DNA of 64,000 nt. It comes from Phlegmacium glaucopus. Its lineage: Eukaryota; Basidiomycota; Agaricomycetes; Agaricales; Cortinariaceae. Each line of letters begins with the position of its first letter. The stretch's first letter is position 1. The notes under the pieces are model-generated. The model was given only the letters and a program-made list of their open reading frames with translations. It was not told the origin of the DNA and made no database searches. The stretch lies in the NCBI GenBank assembly GCA_015039465.1, contig MU130378.1, forward strand, positions 376,570 through 440,569, in the 5' to 3' direction. This document shows, in pieces, positions 22,363 through 34,900 of this stretch. The position numbers and the translations under genes are program-made.

Positions 22363-23029
22363 CCGCGTACATGCATGACGCAACACATATACCACACACC
22401 TACGCATTGGAAGATATCATCCTTTTTTTTTATTGCAACTCCATTGCAACGAGCATCGACCACGACCCTGTTCATACATCTGCTTTTATTTAATGCCGCC
22501 GTTCACGAAAAGCTATCAACGACTTCTTTTTTATCTCAAACGCCGCAACGTCACCTTGTTTTTTTGGTCGCCTTTTTTTTCCTCTTAGCTTATTCATTTT
22601 GCATCTGTTCATCGCTCTTCAATTCTTTCTGCTAAGCCCATCTATCATTTATCCCCTTTCCCCAACCCTCATTTTCAATGGCCTGGATCGCACATTCTGC
22701 CTCTCATTTCTTTTATACCGGACATTCTCCTGCATCTTGACGAATTTGGCTTGCCTATCATACTGCTATATTTAATATCCCTATGCTATCTCATCGGATC
22801 CTTACGGATTCAGTAATATTTTTATATCTTCTTTCTTGGGTCATTCCCGTCTACTCTTTCGTTCTGTTGTCTTTCCCGGCCCCTGCTTTGCGATTGTATG
22901 TGGTAGCTAGCTACTTATGGTTCCTGATCGATAACGACTATGCTATCTATAGCTTTTTAGCTGGCTGGTGTTGTAACAACTGCTTGATCTGGAGTGTCTG
23001 CATTTTTTGCTGCTAGTGCATCTGACTCG

Positions 23030-23058
23030 AAATCTGACTCGAAATCTGTATCTGCAAG
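23030..23058. repeat. tandem repeat of ATCTGACTCGAA
   Basis: Two complete 12-bp copies followed by a partial third (ATCTG). Confidence 0.75.
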
Positions 23059-23335
23059 GTCTTACTGGACTCCGGAGCGTACACCTTTCTCCAGTGAACC
23101 TCAATCTAGGAACATATGTGCTCAACTACCCATGCTAGTCATACACTTCTTCTATAATTGCTCCTTGCAGAGACGCTAGCACTACAAAGACCTTTGCTAT
23201 CTCGGATCCAATGTGCCCACGGGCCAGAACTTGGTGCAAGTTACTTATGGAATCGTGATATTTAGCATACTGTATAAGTATCAGATCCTATATGCATTCT
23301 GACCGGGGCCGCAATTTGCAAGAGAGGCTGAGCGA

Positions 23336-23363
23336 CAAAGACGCTCAAAGACGAGCAAAGACG
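23336..23363. repeat. three CAAAGACG boxes with 10-bp spacing
   Basis: CAAAGACG occurs at 23336, 23346 and 23356, that is, once per helical turn, about 610 bp upstream of the biotin synthase start. This could be a protein-binding array or a simple tandem duplication. Confidence 0.6.
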
Positions 23364-23975
23364 GCGGCAGGCAATCTAGCCGCACATAGCCGTACATTGC
23401 ATGCGAGCCGTATATTCTCGGAAGAATGGACTAATTTTTATTTTTGAGTTGTACCCAAAGTACAACTACTCGTTGTCAATAATCATAGTGATTATAACAG
23501 ACTGAGGTGATAACACTTTGGATAGCTAATATATCTGTCTATACTCGAAGAGTAACGGTGATAGAGATAAACAAAATGAAGAGATATTAAAAATAGAACT
23601 AGTAGAATGAAATCAGATAACACACGGTTAACACCGTGTACTAGTATAGGTCTACTTGTATCATGAATTGAAGATGCTATCACAACAATTGAAGATATTT
23701 TATTGTCCTTTGGGAATCCAGCATCACTTTCTGCTAAAGAGAATTACCGCTTGGCCTGGGAATGCCGACAGTTGTAGAGTGTAAATACCTCTGGAATGTT
23801 GAGAGCTAGTCCAACACGTCTGCAATAGATCAGAATATCGCAGGGATTATGGAGACCGACTGTTCCCACAGTTGTGCGGAGTTTAAGGTCGCTCAATAAT
23901 CCGCGTAGATTAACCTTGCCCAAAGTCCGAGTTGTCTTCCAGCGGCCACCTCTTCTGTCTAAATTCCCCAGCGGT

Positions 23976-25548
23976 ATGCTTCGATCTTTTTCCACCCGAA
24001 AAATACCCCTTAGTCGATCGCTTGCGACCCAAGTCATCTCAAGCAGACCGGTCAAGTCAATTACCCGGCACGACTGGCGGAAGGAGGAAATTAGAGAAAT
24101 ATACGATACACCATTACTTGACCTTGTCTTTCGGTCTGCCTCTGTGCATAGAAAATACCAAGATCCAAGCAAAATTCAGCTATGCACTCTTATGAATATC
24201 AAAAGTCGGTTCTTTCGAATCAACTCCATATTTTTGTCTCAATCTATGTCTTTTTCCTCTTGCAGCTGGGGGATGCAGCGAGGATTGTCAGTAGAAAATC
24301 ATTCCTTCAGATGTATCAAACGCAAACAAATTGGCTCTTAGGTTCTTACTGTTCTCAATCGTCGAAATATTCGACTCCCACAACAGCTTCAAGGCTTGTC
24401 GAGCTTGAACCTGTTCTGGAAGCTGCTCGGAAAGCAAAGGAGAACGGAAGCACACGTTTCTGTATGGGTGCTGCTTGGAGAGATCTTGCTGGTCGAAAAC
24501 GAGGTTTCGAAAAAATTCTTGAAATGGTTCGTGAAGTCCGCGGAATGGGCATGGAAGTTTGCACCACCCTTGGAATGCTCTCACCTGAGCAGGCTCGACG
24601 ACTCAAAGAAGCGTAACTGATTTCTGCATTGTTCTTTTTCTTTTTCTCTGATGGTGACTACATTCTTATGACAGGGGACTGACTGCCTACAATCATAATC
24701 TCGACACATCTCGAGAGTTTTACCCCAGCGTACGATTCCGCCACCCCACTTCATTACAGTGACTTAAAGTTCAATAGGTTATTACAACGCGATCTTACGA
24801 TGAACGACTGGATACAATCTCTGCAGTACGTGATGCTGGCATCAGCGTCTGCTCGGGAGGTATTCTTGGTTTAGGAGAATCTGACAGTGATAGGGTAGGA
24901 TTGATTCATGAAGTTTCAAAGTAAGTTTTTAGTTTGTCCTCTTGTTATGACATTTAATTTTACATCCGTCTCCAGTATGCCCGAACATCCTGAATCTTTC
25001 CCTGTCAACGCTCTCGTGCCTATTCCTGGCACTCCTCTCGAAGGCAATGATGTAAATCCCCAGCCTTCGCCTGTAACAGCTTTCTGACTGTGTCAATAGC
25101 CTGTACCGTATCACACCTTGATTCGAACGATCGCTACGGCTCGTATCACAATGCCAACCACGATCATTCGTCTTGCAGCAGGTCGAAACACTTTAGCTGA
25201 ATCGGAACAAGCTATGTGTTTCATGGCTGGAGCAAACGCTGTGTTTACTGGTGAACAGATGTTAACCACACCTTGTGAGTAAATCAGCAAATTAGTCATT
25301 ATGATTACAACGTTCATCTCCTGTATGTTGTATCCAGGCTCCCCATGGGATGAGGTAGGTTGACTCTCAACCTTGTAATGTGTTAATCATTTAAATCAAA
25401 TTCTTTGTTTTAGGACAAAGCTATGATGGCTCGATGGGGCCTCGATGGTATGCGTAGCTTTGAACAAGTCAGTGTAGCGAAAAAAGAAGGTACCAGAATT
25501 GAACAACCTACTGTCGACCAATCCCCATCCTCGTCCCCAAGAATATAA
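23976..25548 (+). CDS. BIO2: Biotin synthase, mitochondrial
   Basis: Radical-SAM enzyme that inserts sulfur into dethiobiotin. The N-terminal [20 protein letters not shown] is a mitochondrial presequence. Core motifs: [40 protein letters not shown] with the CxxxCxxC 4Fe-4S cysteines (split by two introns around GGCSEDC), [48 protein letters not shown] and RLAAGRNTL. All cluster and SAM ligands expected are present. About eight exons. The C-terminus ends in a Ser/Pro-rich tail, SPSSSPRI. No other biotin pathway gene is adjacent. Confidence 0.96.
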
Positions 25549-26380
25549 ACGAGGGTCATAGACCAATGCAAAGTTAGTAGTCTTAACAACATCGTGACGA
25601 CTCACTCACAAATTAGATCAGGTTGATTCATATCTGATGTATTTTCCCAAGCATACGGAAATAGACAAGTGTATAACTGACGAACATGCACACTGAGCTG
25701 AGTAACACTTCTGTTGTAAGTAAAGTGGTGTTCCACACCTTGTCCAGAATGGATACCCAACTCCTTGAAAGCGTTTGAGCGAATCCAAGGACTTCTTCTG
25801 ACGGCTATATGTGTTTGTCCTGACAACTTCCTTGGGCATATATTGCAATCCGAAATGTTTGACCAATTACCAGGTACCCCCGTAACTTCCACTGCTTCGG
25901 ATAACTGTCAGTCCGGGCCAATTACCCAACCTCTCTCGGATGTATATTGGTACTTCCTGCCAATTCCGTGTGATTTTTTTCATTTTTGGGAGGAAGAAGC
26001 TTCTCTGTTGGTCAATCAGGTCCTTGATCGATGCTTCGGATTCCATCTTGAAGATTTGCGTGTCTGTGCCAATGCCAATAATTTTTAACCTTGACCTGCT
26101 TCCCGCCTCCATCTTTTGATTTTTCCTCATGTCTAGGTTCCTGAATATCACCATGAAAAGGCCCATCACTAGGAAAAGGCTCATCTATACGTCAGAATGT
26201 CCAGACGTATATGCGTCATCAGGAGGTAAAAGGCATCGTGGGGTTAATCTTCGATGGCTATCGTATGACCAGTGTGAGTGTAAATGCAATCCTTGTAAAC
26301 GCAAACGCGACTACCTGGTTTACATAAATCTTGTGGATGACTTAAATATATGGCCGCCTGGTTAATTTAAGGCGTGTCTG
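25549..26380. other. gap without a supported gene
   Basis: Overlapping moderate-length frames exist on both strands (plus around 25765-26088, minus around 25602-26184). Most lack an ATG and none resembles a known protein. Probably the BIO2 3' UTR and promoter of the next gene. Confidence 0.4.
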
Positions 26381-27328
26381 ATGAACCAGTATGGATCTCA
26401 ACATCAAGCTGATGGCGCACTCGACTTTGGCATCAACGTCGATAATTTACCATCGTGTTTTCTCTTTCGTGACTCGTCTGAAAACCATCACTCGAATATA
26501 CCAACATCATCTACCTTGGATGCACCGGGCCATCCATGCTGTCCTTCACAACAGTAAGTAACTAAAGATTCCTTGGATGAGGACGAGTTGAATGTAAAAT
26601 GATTTCCTAGGTATGTAGCCGTCAGTGTGATGAATGTGTACATTGGAAAAATCAAGCTTCACTCGAAATACAAAAGTATCCCAATGGTCGCGTAAGTCTT
26701 CTTCCAATCTTACTGCCAGTAACCTGATTCTATCTAGCCGAGTTTCGTTGGTCGATGGCTGGGGTCACATCCTGCTCGACAGTTATGTTCGTCCGACGTA
26801 AGTTCTACACACCCAACATAATAACTTTGAGCGTTGACTAGGACGGAATGATTATAGACATCCAGTAGAAGATTATAGAACATCTGAAACGGGTTTAAAC
26901 TATCTTCACATATGCAATGGTGAGTAGAGGAATTGCCGTCCCTCCTCCTTTGTTTACATACTTGAGATAGCGCCAGAGTTTGTGGATATTCAAGAAAGGG
27001 TGGCCAGAATAATCAAAAACAAAATTCTTGTTGGACATAGGATTTGGAATTTCCTATCGGTGGGTGTAAATGGAGAAAAACCAGAGACAGAGTTTGACTG
27101 ACTGAGCCATTTGATTGGCAGGTCCTTGGTTTGTCGCATCCTGCTTTGAACACACGCGACCTAGCATTATTTCGGCCGCTCCGCAAGAAATTGCAAAGTC
27201 GATCGGTTATTGATTTGTCGACCCTCGTCTACATCTTTATGGGGAGAGATATAGGATTAGATCACGAGGATTCGGTGAGATCGGCCGCTTCTGCTGAGTT
27301 GCTTCGGAAAATTGACATTCATCGGTAA
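26381..27328 (+). CDS. REX4/ISG20-like exonuclease-fold protein lacking catalytic acids (pseudoenzyme)
   Basis: At least five or six exons. The fold of DEDDh RNA exonucleases is clear: after YVAVSVMNVYIG come VARVSLVDGWGHILLDSYV, VEDYRTSETGLNYL, ILVGHRIWNFLSVLGLSHP, then NTRDLALFRPLRK and a terminal HEDSVRSAASAELL. In active family members the first motif reads A-x-D-C-E; here Asp is Ser and Glu is Met. The second-motif Asp (GHxxxND) is Phe, and the Asp five residues after the conserved His is Arg. All four metal-binding acids are therefore gone while the scaffold is kept. It probably binds RNA or protein without cutting. The N-terminal 55 residues are unique. The C-terminus stops soon after the last motif, so an extra 3' exon is possible. 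Confidence 0.75.
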
Positions 27329-27617
27329 ACCGTAAACCCAGCTTGAGTTTTCACGCGCCGCAATGTGTTTGTTTCGCTCTTGTGAAGACACTTTTGAAGG
27401 GATCATTGCTACGGGAGCCTGGCCGTGTGACCTTCCCCCTTCAGTGTATGCAGAGAACTATTCTTGATAGAGTGTTAGGTTTTTCATGATTGAATATATA
27501 TTAGTTTATTGAACAATTGTCCATGGCAAAGAAGGGATTCAACAGGAGTTCGAGGACAAACCGGCGATTGCCGGTAAATAAAAATCTTCAAACAGCCTCT
27601 TCATGCTAATAGTTCCT

Positions 27618-28705
27618 ATGATGTCTGCTTATCCTGATCAAGGTTACTCTCGTGCTCGCCCATCAGTTTTCCCAACACACAAAAGGCGTTCGCCTATTCA
27701 AGAGCATCCAAAGTTTGTCGTTTCTTAGCTATTGTAGTGCAATTGATCTCAACGTCGACAGTGGCGACCTTCTTCCCTTGAGCGACCGTAATGCTTGGTA
27801 TTACCCATCAAATGGCCATGATTCTGACGAAGAAGAGCTTGGAGTTGGCTCTCGGGAAGGTAATTGGGGCCATAAAACTGCCAAGGGAGCTCGGTGGGTC
27901 CGCAGAGGAAAAATCACGGCTTGGGGCCCGGAAATGGATGACTGGGAGGTATGTTATCATATTCACATGTCCTCATTACCCTAATGTCTAATATCGCTCT
28001 TTACGATAGGCAGAACAAAGAGCACGGAAAAGAATTAAACTATTGCTTCCTCAGGAGCGTCGATCGCCGTCTCCTCCAACTCTCCCACATTTGGGTCGTT
28101 CTCCATCTCCCCCTTTGGTTTCTCCATATCCTACACCGAATTCGATTCATCTGAGCTATACTTCTTTTGTCTTGGATAAGTCTGTGACACATACATTCCG
28201 CTCAAGCCTACTGGACGAACTAGAACACGCCACTAATGGGCTCATTGTAGGCGAAGCGACAATGAAACAGGCACTAGGAAGGCTATGGCAAGTTATGAAT
28301 GAAGATCCAGATAAGAGGCCGGATGACGCTTCTGTGGTGCCGAAGCGTGAAGATGAAGACGAGCAACCTGAAGAACACGATGATCAAGCCAGGAGAGTGG
28401 CTCGTGCGCCTGATCTCACACCTTCAACCCACAAGATCTTCCTATTATCATATCCCCCCGGAGTGCCGGCAAATCACGACCCGTCACATTTTGCAGTACC
28501 GGAAACACAATTGAACACACTTGAAAAGAACTTGGCGACATTGCGTGAACTTCAGGATGATGGACGGGAGTATGTAGAACGACTGCAAGAAATCAGGGAG
28601 GGTTTAGGTGATGTGAGGGCTCAAAGGAACATCATATGGGATTTGGTACGGGAAAGGACAGTGAAGGAGCTGAGAGAGGCAGCATTGGCTACTGTCGATA
28701 TGTAA
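27618..28705 (+). CDS. conserved basidiomycete protein, possibly Rxt2-like
   Basis: Two firm exons. The second part reads IDLNVDSGDLLPLSD, then a basic patch GHKTAKGARWVRRGK and AEQRARKRIKLLLP, Ser-Pro repeats (RRSPSPPTLPHLGRSPSPP), a helical segment TFRSSLLDELEHATNGL, an acidic linker and a C-terminal coiled coil (ETQLNTLEKNLATLRELQ). The KGARWVRRGK patch resembles the N-terminal domain of Rxt2, a subunit of the large Rpd3 complex, but the match is weak. The N-terminal exon (MMSAYPDQGYSRARPSVFPT) and the next segment are in different frames. They can only be joined by an implausibly short 25-nt intron near 27713, so the start is uncertain; an in-frame ATG also exists at 27603. Confidence 0.6.
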
Positions 28706-28846
28706 TGGGCCAAAAATACATTTCATAAACCTTACTGTATGAATACTCGCGACTACATAATTTGAATTCCATGGGTTTTGTAAATAAACTTATATGGGGA
28801 CAAGATTTAGGGGCGGCGGCGGGATAAAGCCTAAAGGAAATTTTAA

Positions 28847-28862
28847 ACGCGTTGACGCGCGT
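28847..28862. promoter_or_regulatory. MCB-like ACGCGT sites before BLM10
   Basis: ACGCGT at 28847-28852 and ACGCGCGT at 28855-28862, 54-69 bp before the BLM10 start codon. ACGCGT is the binding core of the fungal MBF cell-cycle factor. Only the sequence match is seen; function is not shown. Confidence 0.35.
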
Positions 28863-28915
28863 CACTGATTCCACATTTGTTGGTCCGAGCTCTGACCTTC
28901 ATATTTCGTTTTGTC

Positions 28916-31900
28916 ATGGTAGCACCGGCAGGGTACCCGGAAATGACAACTCAGCTACCTGATATCTCGTCTCTTCATGTTAACGATGTCCCTGACATGC
29001 GATCTACCAATGCATCTGGGGAACATCTTCCTGAGGATATAGACAAAACTGGCGGAAACCGATACATGGAGAAACTCAAGAATTATGCCAAGGCTCTGCC
29101 GTACTCAATTGAACCCTACTCCAAAATGACGGAAATGTTTGATTTCATATTGCACCGGCTAACCCAAAGTGTGGAGGCCAGGGATTATGGCGTTGGTTTT
29201 ATGCAGTGGGATAGCATGATAACTTAGTGAGTGCAGTAACAATGTCTCCCAGGACAGTCGTGCTCATTCTTGGACAGTTGGTGCATCTTGAAGTATCCCA
29301 TCCCAAAGGACAGGCTTGTTGCACTCGCCAAGTTATATTTTCAAATTAGCATCACTCCAGGAATGCCGACTCAGATTGTCGCGACATGCGCAGATGGTTT
29401 CAAAGAATTGACAAAATGCAAGCACAAGATAACTATCGACGATATGAGGCTTCCCTGGAAACCTATCTACGATATTCTCAGCCAAGATTTATTCTTGAGC
29501 AGGAGGGAATTTGAATACACGTTTGTTTCGAGTGTACTTGCCATTCAGTTTCATTAACTGACTTCGGAATTTAGACAGGTGTCATGGTGCATGGGTTATA
29601 TTGCAGAAAACTCAAGGAAGTTTTTCCATCCTGCAGCAATCAATGAGATGCTCTCAACTTTTCTACCTCAGCTCGATGGGACGAGGCTAGATGTCAGTTA
29701 ATTCTCTTCTATGCGTCGTGTTGAATCTCATCTAATACTTAGAGCGTCCTGTCATCACAATACTATCTCACATCGTTCTTGCCGCTAAGCCATCCACAAT
29801 ATTACCTTCCCATGTTTTTTCGCGTGTGGGAGTCGATCAACTCCTACTTGTACGATGAACGGATGTTATACTTTATATCCCAGTTAACGGAGATGCATCT
29901 CAACCCAGAGGTCAGCGATCCCGTAAGAATTACAGATCTTCCGGATGATGAGAAATCCGAGGGTGAAGAAAGACCCAATTGGTATGCGGACACCACCAGT
30001 CATGGGACATGGCATGGATTGTACAAAGACGTTGGAATATTCACTGAGCATGAATGGAACCTTCTAATGTGCAAGTGTCTTGCATCCATGGGTAAGCATC
30101 AATACAGAGTATACAAGGAAGTAAAGACTGACGTACATTTTCATTTTCAGAAATCCCGCTAGCAGATGGTGGATCATTGACTACAGGACCATCAGCAGAT
30201 AGTCAAGCCGGTTTCGAGATCGGCAGGTTACCAAAGCCGCAGTGGCGAATCCGTATGTTTTCGCTCCGTTCTACCTAGTTTACTTGAATTCATTTTACTC
30301 GGAATTTAGCTTCGCTCGCTCGGATCATTGTGTATTCAATGTCGCCTGATGCCAGACCTTTGCCCCCTTCCAATGCCCTCACCCCCGTGTTTTCTCCTCT
30401 GCCTTCTGGTGTGAACACGCCGCAAATCAATAGCGGCACGCTTGGCGATTATCTCGCAGCGCCTCTCGGACATCAATGGTCATCTGAAACTGGTTATCTA
30501 GCGGGATGCAGAGCTTTGGATTCCTTGGCTAGAATGATAGCATCAACAGAAAGTTTCTTTCATCCCTCGAACTCTGGGACTTGGACAGCAGATGTATGTA
30601 TCGGCCATGTGTTCAACAGGCGTCTTTTCCTGATCGTAATCTTTCAGTTGAGTGCCTTCCTCAAATTTGTAGTCTATGACTTCAACAAACGTAAGCGGGT
30701 GTCTTTCTTGACGATATGTTACTGATGGATGCTTTTGACAGGATGGCATGAAGAGCTAAGCCCAGATTGTAAAACACCACAGGTTCGTTAACATTTCGAA
30801 TGCCAGGTCTTCAGCTCATCGTACAACCCTATAGAATCGTCGTTTGACGAAATTAATGAAGCGTGAACTTGTGAAGTCACTGAGAACAGTCGTCTTACTC
30901 GCAATGTTTTCACAAGATTCTGCTACTGTATCAAATATCCAATCGTGCCTGAAGTCAATGAGCGTTATGGAACCTGCCTTGATCTTACATCCAATCTTGG
31001 AAAGAGCTGTGCCTTCTTTAGAAGCTTTAGTCGAGGTTTGTCTCAAGGCATTTATGTGAGGCTATTATCATCTTATCCACTTTGTAGACCCAAAGGACGC
31101 TTGCCGTCATCAAAGCCCTGGGAGCGGTAGCCCCGGCTATTGTATCGCGCGACGTTTACTATCCTGGTGCTAAACACCTCGTTCCCATTTTGCAGCTCTT
31201 GATTCCTGGCATTGATCTTGTACGTCGTCTATTACGATTGTAGCTCATAGAGATTCTGACGTCTCTTTAAATTTACAGAATGATCCAGCTAAGACCGTAA
31301 GTTGACGCAACTGCCTTCCAATTTGTTCGTTAGCTACACCTTTCTATGGCTTTATAGCTTTGTACTACCGCTTTCCTCGTTGAGATCTCTCAATACATCA
31401 AGATAGGAGATTTGAGTGACGAGGCCGAGTCTGTCCGGCTCGACTCGGAACCAACTTTGCCCATTGGTCATGCTGTATCTTTACCATCGTTTTCGATGGA
31501 CGAACTTGATCCTTACATGGATATGGCGTCTAGACTTACCAACGAGGAAGAAGATGCTTTGCTGAAGGTTGGTCAGCACACGGCCTGCCATCGGTTGCAG
31601 GGTAATCTTATTGATTATTAGGATTCCACTGGAAGTTTTCCTGACTGGATTACCAACTTTATCCGGAGAGTCATTCAACTACTTGAGAATCTTCCTGAGG
31701 AAGGACCAAACGGAGCTGCTGGAGGTGCTAGCGAAGGTAAAACCCTCATTAAACACCGCAGACTTGTCATCGTCACTCACAGTCACCTATAGTCCAGGTC
31801 ATCGATGCAGTGACAGGAGCCTGCAGTCAGATCTGCATCCATTTATCAGAGCCACTTTATGATTTGGTGTTAAACATGGTATATGATTACGCCAGCACAA

Positions 31901-34900
31901 ATGTCCGAACAAACGCTGTCAGAGCTATACATCAATTAGTAGAATGTGTCGCCAATGCAGACCCAGTCAAGACCCTTGCCAAATTCTTTCCATTTTGCAC
32001 CAGAAATATCCGAACGGAGCTCGAGAATGGCGCTAGCTCTCTCCGAACAACTTCTTCGTCGACCCCACTTCCATCGGACGCAACGCTACACTGGAGTTTG
32101 TGAAATTACTCGAGCTTATCTAGTTGCAGACTAACGATGATTGATAGATCTAGCCATCTTGAGGGGAGCGGTCTATAAGTGAGTTGATGGTCTGACCTGA
32201 TCGACTTTTCTAATGTATTTTTACAGCGATGGCAGAGCTGTACGTAGCCAAAATATTCACGGATCGGTTTTTCTTAACCTCTTTCATAGGTCCTCAAATA
32301 TGAACATGAACTAATGTCTTTAATTCATCTTCTCCACCAAAAAGCGCTTTCAAAAAGAGGGTATTCTTGGACCGGAAAACTCATTTCTAGTTTACTACTG
32401 ACGTTGACACATACTTATCCCTTGGAGAACAAATTTACCAACCCTGATGAATGGTCGAGCGAGGGTGTGTTGAACGACAATCTCAGGTCTTGCATATCGA
32501 TGACGCTTCTATAGAATTTCGAAAAAATCATCACCGTTATTGGGGGAAACTCTTCAGTCCCGAGGAGATTACGGTTTGTCTAAACATCATCACTACACTC
32601 TCCTTCAAGATAATATCTGCTGCAGGTTACCTGGCACGTTCCTAACCCTCAAGAAATCCAGTTCGCACTGCGTATCTTTAAGGAACTGGTTGAACCTACC
32701 TTGTCTTCGCTCGAGAGCTTGCTAAAACCTGGCATGTTCTTCCTCTCCAATTTGTCCCTACTTTTCTCATTGCTGCTGTAGGTATCGTGAGAGATGCTGT
32801 TTGGCGAAATGATTTCTGCAGGTCCATATTTTATTTACCTCCGAGAGTAAAAGCTCAAAGTCTTTCCTAGACATTTGACCATTGTTCGTAATGTGTTCGT
32901 GGGCACTCCAACTCTTTTGAGGGAAACCATGACTGAGGCAGACATTTCCCGTTCTACTGCTACGAGCGATATTATGTAGGTTGCTTGGCTCTTTTCACTA
33001 ATGACCACTGTACTGAACGGGCTTATAGCGATGAAATTCCTGAGATGATCGCCTCAGTCGCGCCCATCAACTCTGGCTTCGTGATTACAGACCCTCAAGA
33101 TACTCGATACCAATATATTCTAGCTATTAAACATAGATTCGGCAAATTTCTCCACTCTGCCTCTGTTGCTTTGCGTCAACAGGGAGAGGAGAGCACCGTC
33201 GACGCGGTTCAGATGCTGGTATGTTTCTACCATCCACTCCTCCGCCCAACACGTACTCAGCATGTCCAGGTTAGATCAGTTCGTACATATATGCTAGAGT
33301 ACGGAGACAGTCGGGACAGGTATGTTTCTTTCATTTGCTATTTTGTGGCGGAAGGATGAACTGTGATACAGCTATTATACTAACGAAGATCAGTATACCA
33401 CTGACAAGAATGTCGCCCGTCAGTATGGAGGTCAAAAAGTCTGGCCCAGAGCCGTCTACATTCGCCGAGCCCGGTTTGTATTTTCCCTTTGTTGAACTCA
33501 TCTGTTGACACGTAGAGCAGATATTACAACGCAGCACGCCTACGCTGGAACTGCATTGAACGTAAACGGGGTGAAATCGAGGATCAACTCATTGATGACT
33601 TGGTTGAGTGGTCGATGTGGCATTATGCAGTTGTACGCCAGTAAGCTCCGTCGCCTTAAGGTCTTCATCACATTACTGACTACCAATTTGATAGATCAAG
33701 CCAATCGAACCTGGAGGCATTGTGCAATGTATGTTTGTCATAAATAGCGTGTCACGTCTTCTTAAATTGGTGCAGATCTATGATGGTGTTCGACGACGAG
33801 CACTACCGCCTCTCCTTGATGCGCTAAAGCCAGGCACAGAAGATGACCGGATAAAAGGTGCTCTATGGACCCTCAATTCATCGTCGTTCGGAAAATATGC
33901 GATCGCTGGTAAAATTCAAGTTTTCCATTACTCAAATTTATCTGACATTCAAGATAGAACCTAGTCTTGCCATTGATCTTCTATCGAGGTTATTTGGATG
34001 TCAACATCAAGAAAAGGTACTCCTCTTTCATGTATCTCCCTGAAAGTCATTTCACTCTTGTTTAGCCATCAATTCAAGACTGCGTATCGGCTCTCTTCGA
34101 GAATTGTGAGAAGACGTTATCCATGCATTCTACAGCTTCATTGACCACATCATAGGCTTTAATAATCTCGTTGAACCTTGTAACCTCATATACGACATCC
34201 CTACTCCCGGCATTGACAGAGCTATTGATAAAATGAAGAGTTTACTCTCCGTTGTTGTCAATCCTAAAGAAGAGAATATCAAAATTCGGGCTCGTGAAAT
34301 GCGTATCAAGCGCGTTCGTATACTCGACGAAGCTGTGGAGATTGCTGTGAGTGTGTGATAGTTACAATGTCGCCTTGTCTAATACTAGAGATAGAACCAG
34401 AATCTTTTGGAAATAGGACATTCATCGCGTACCCATTGGAGGTACCACATCTGTGCCATTCGGTGTTTGCGAACCCTTGTTCGTCGCGATGTCGCTGTCA
34501 CTAGACAACAGATCCTTTACTTCTTGGAGAAAGTACACGATGACCATCCCAGCATAGTAAGACTCTATCCCTGTCATGAATTATATGTTTTAATCGAGAT
34601 CTCTTAGCGCTATGTAGGCTCAAGAGTGCAGAAAATCTCCAATTGTGTACTGACTTAAATTAACACAGTATGCGCAACGTTCGGTGATGAAAAGTCTACG
34701 GAATATCAAACTGCGTACGTTCTGCCCTGATCCCGTAGATCTGGTCCTGGCACGAAATCATAACCCATTGAAACGTTCTGTCACGACCCAACGAACAAAT
34801 CAAACAACAACTATGTTCTTGAACAGGTACAAGACCTCAATAGATACACAGCAAGCTCAGCAGGAACCGTAATGATCTCAATCATAATACCTTTGTCATA

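Larger units (their letters stand above)
22363..23975. other. 1.6-kb region without a supported gene
   Basis: The first ~650 bp are strongly T/C-rich and probably the 3' UTR of the BTG-domain gene. Then come a tandem 12-bp repeat (23030-23058), a triple CAAAGACG array (23336-23363), and the palindrome ACACGGT-TAAC-ACCGTGT near 23621. Hydrophobic frames on the plus strand (for example from 22783) have no similarity and follow base composition. Confidence 0.5.

Noticed and set aside
22375..23016. Hydrophobic plus-strand frames after the BTG gene
   Set aside because: Hydrophobicity follows directly from T-rich sequence; no family resemblance.
25602..26184. Overlapping frames of about 95-108 codons on both strands
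   Set aside because: Most lack an ATG, the two strands mirror each other, and none resembles a known protein.
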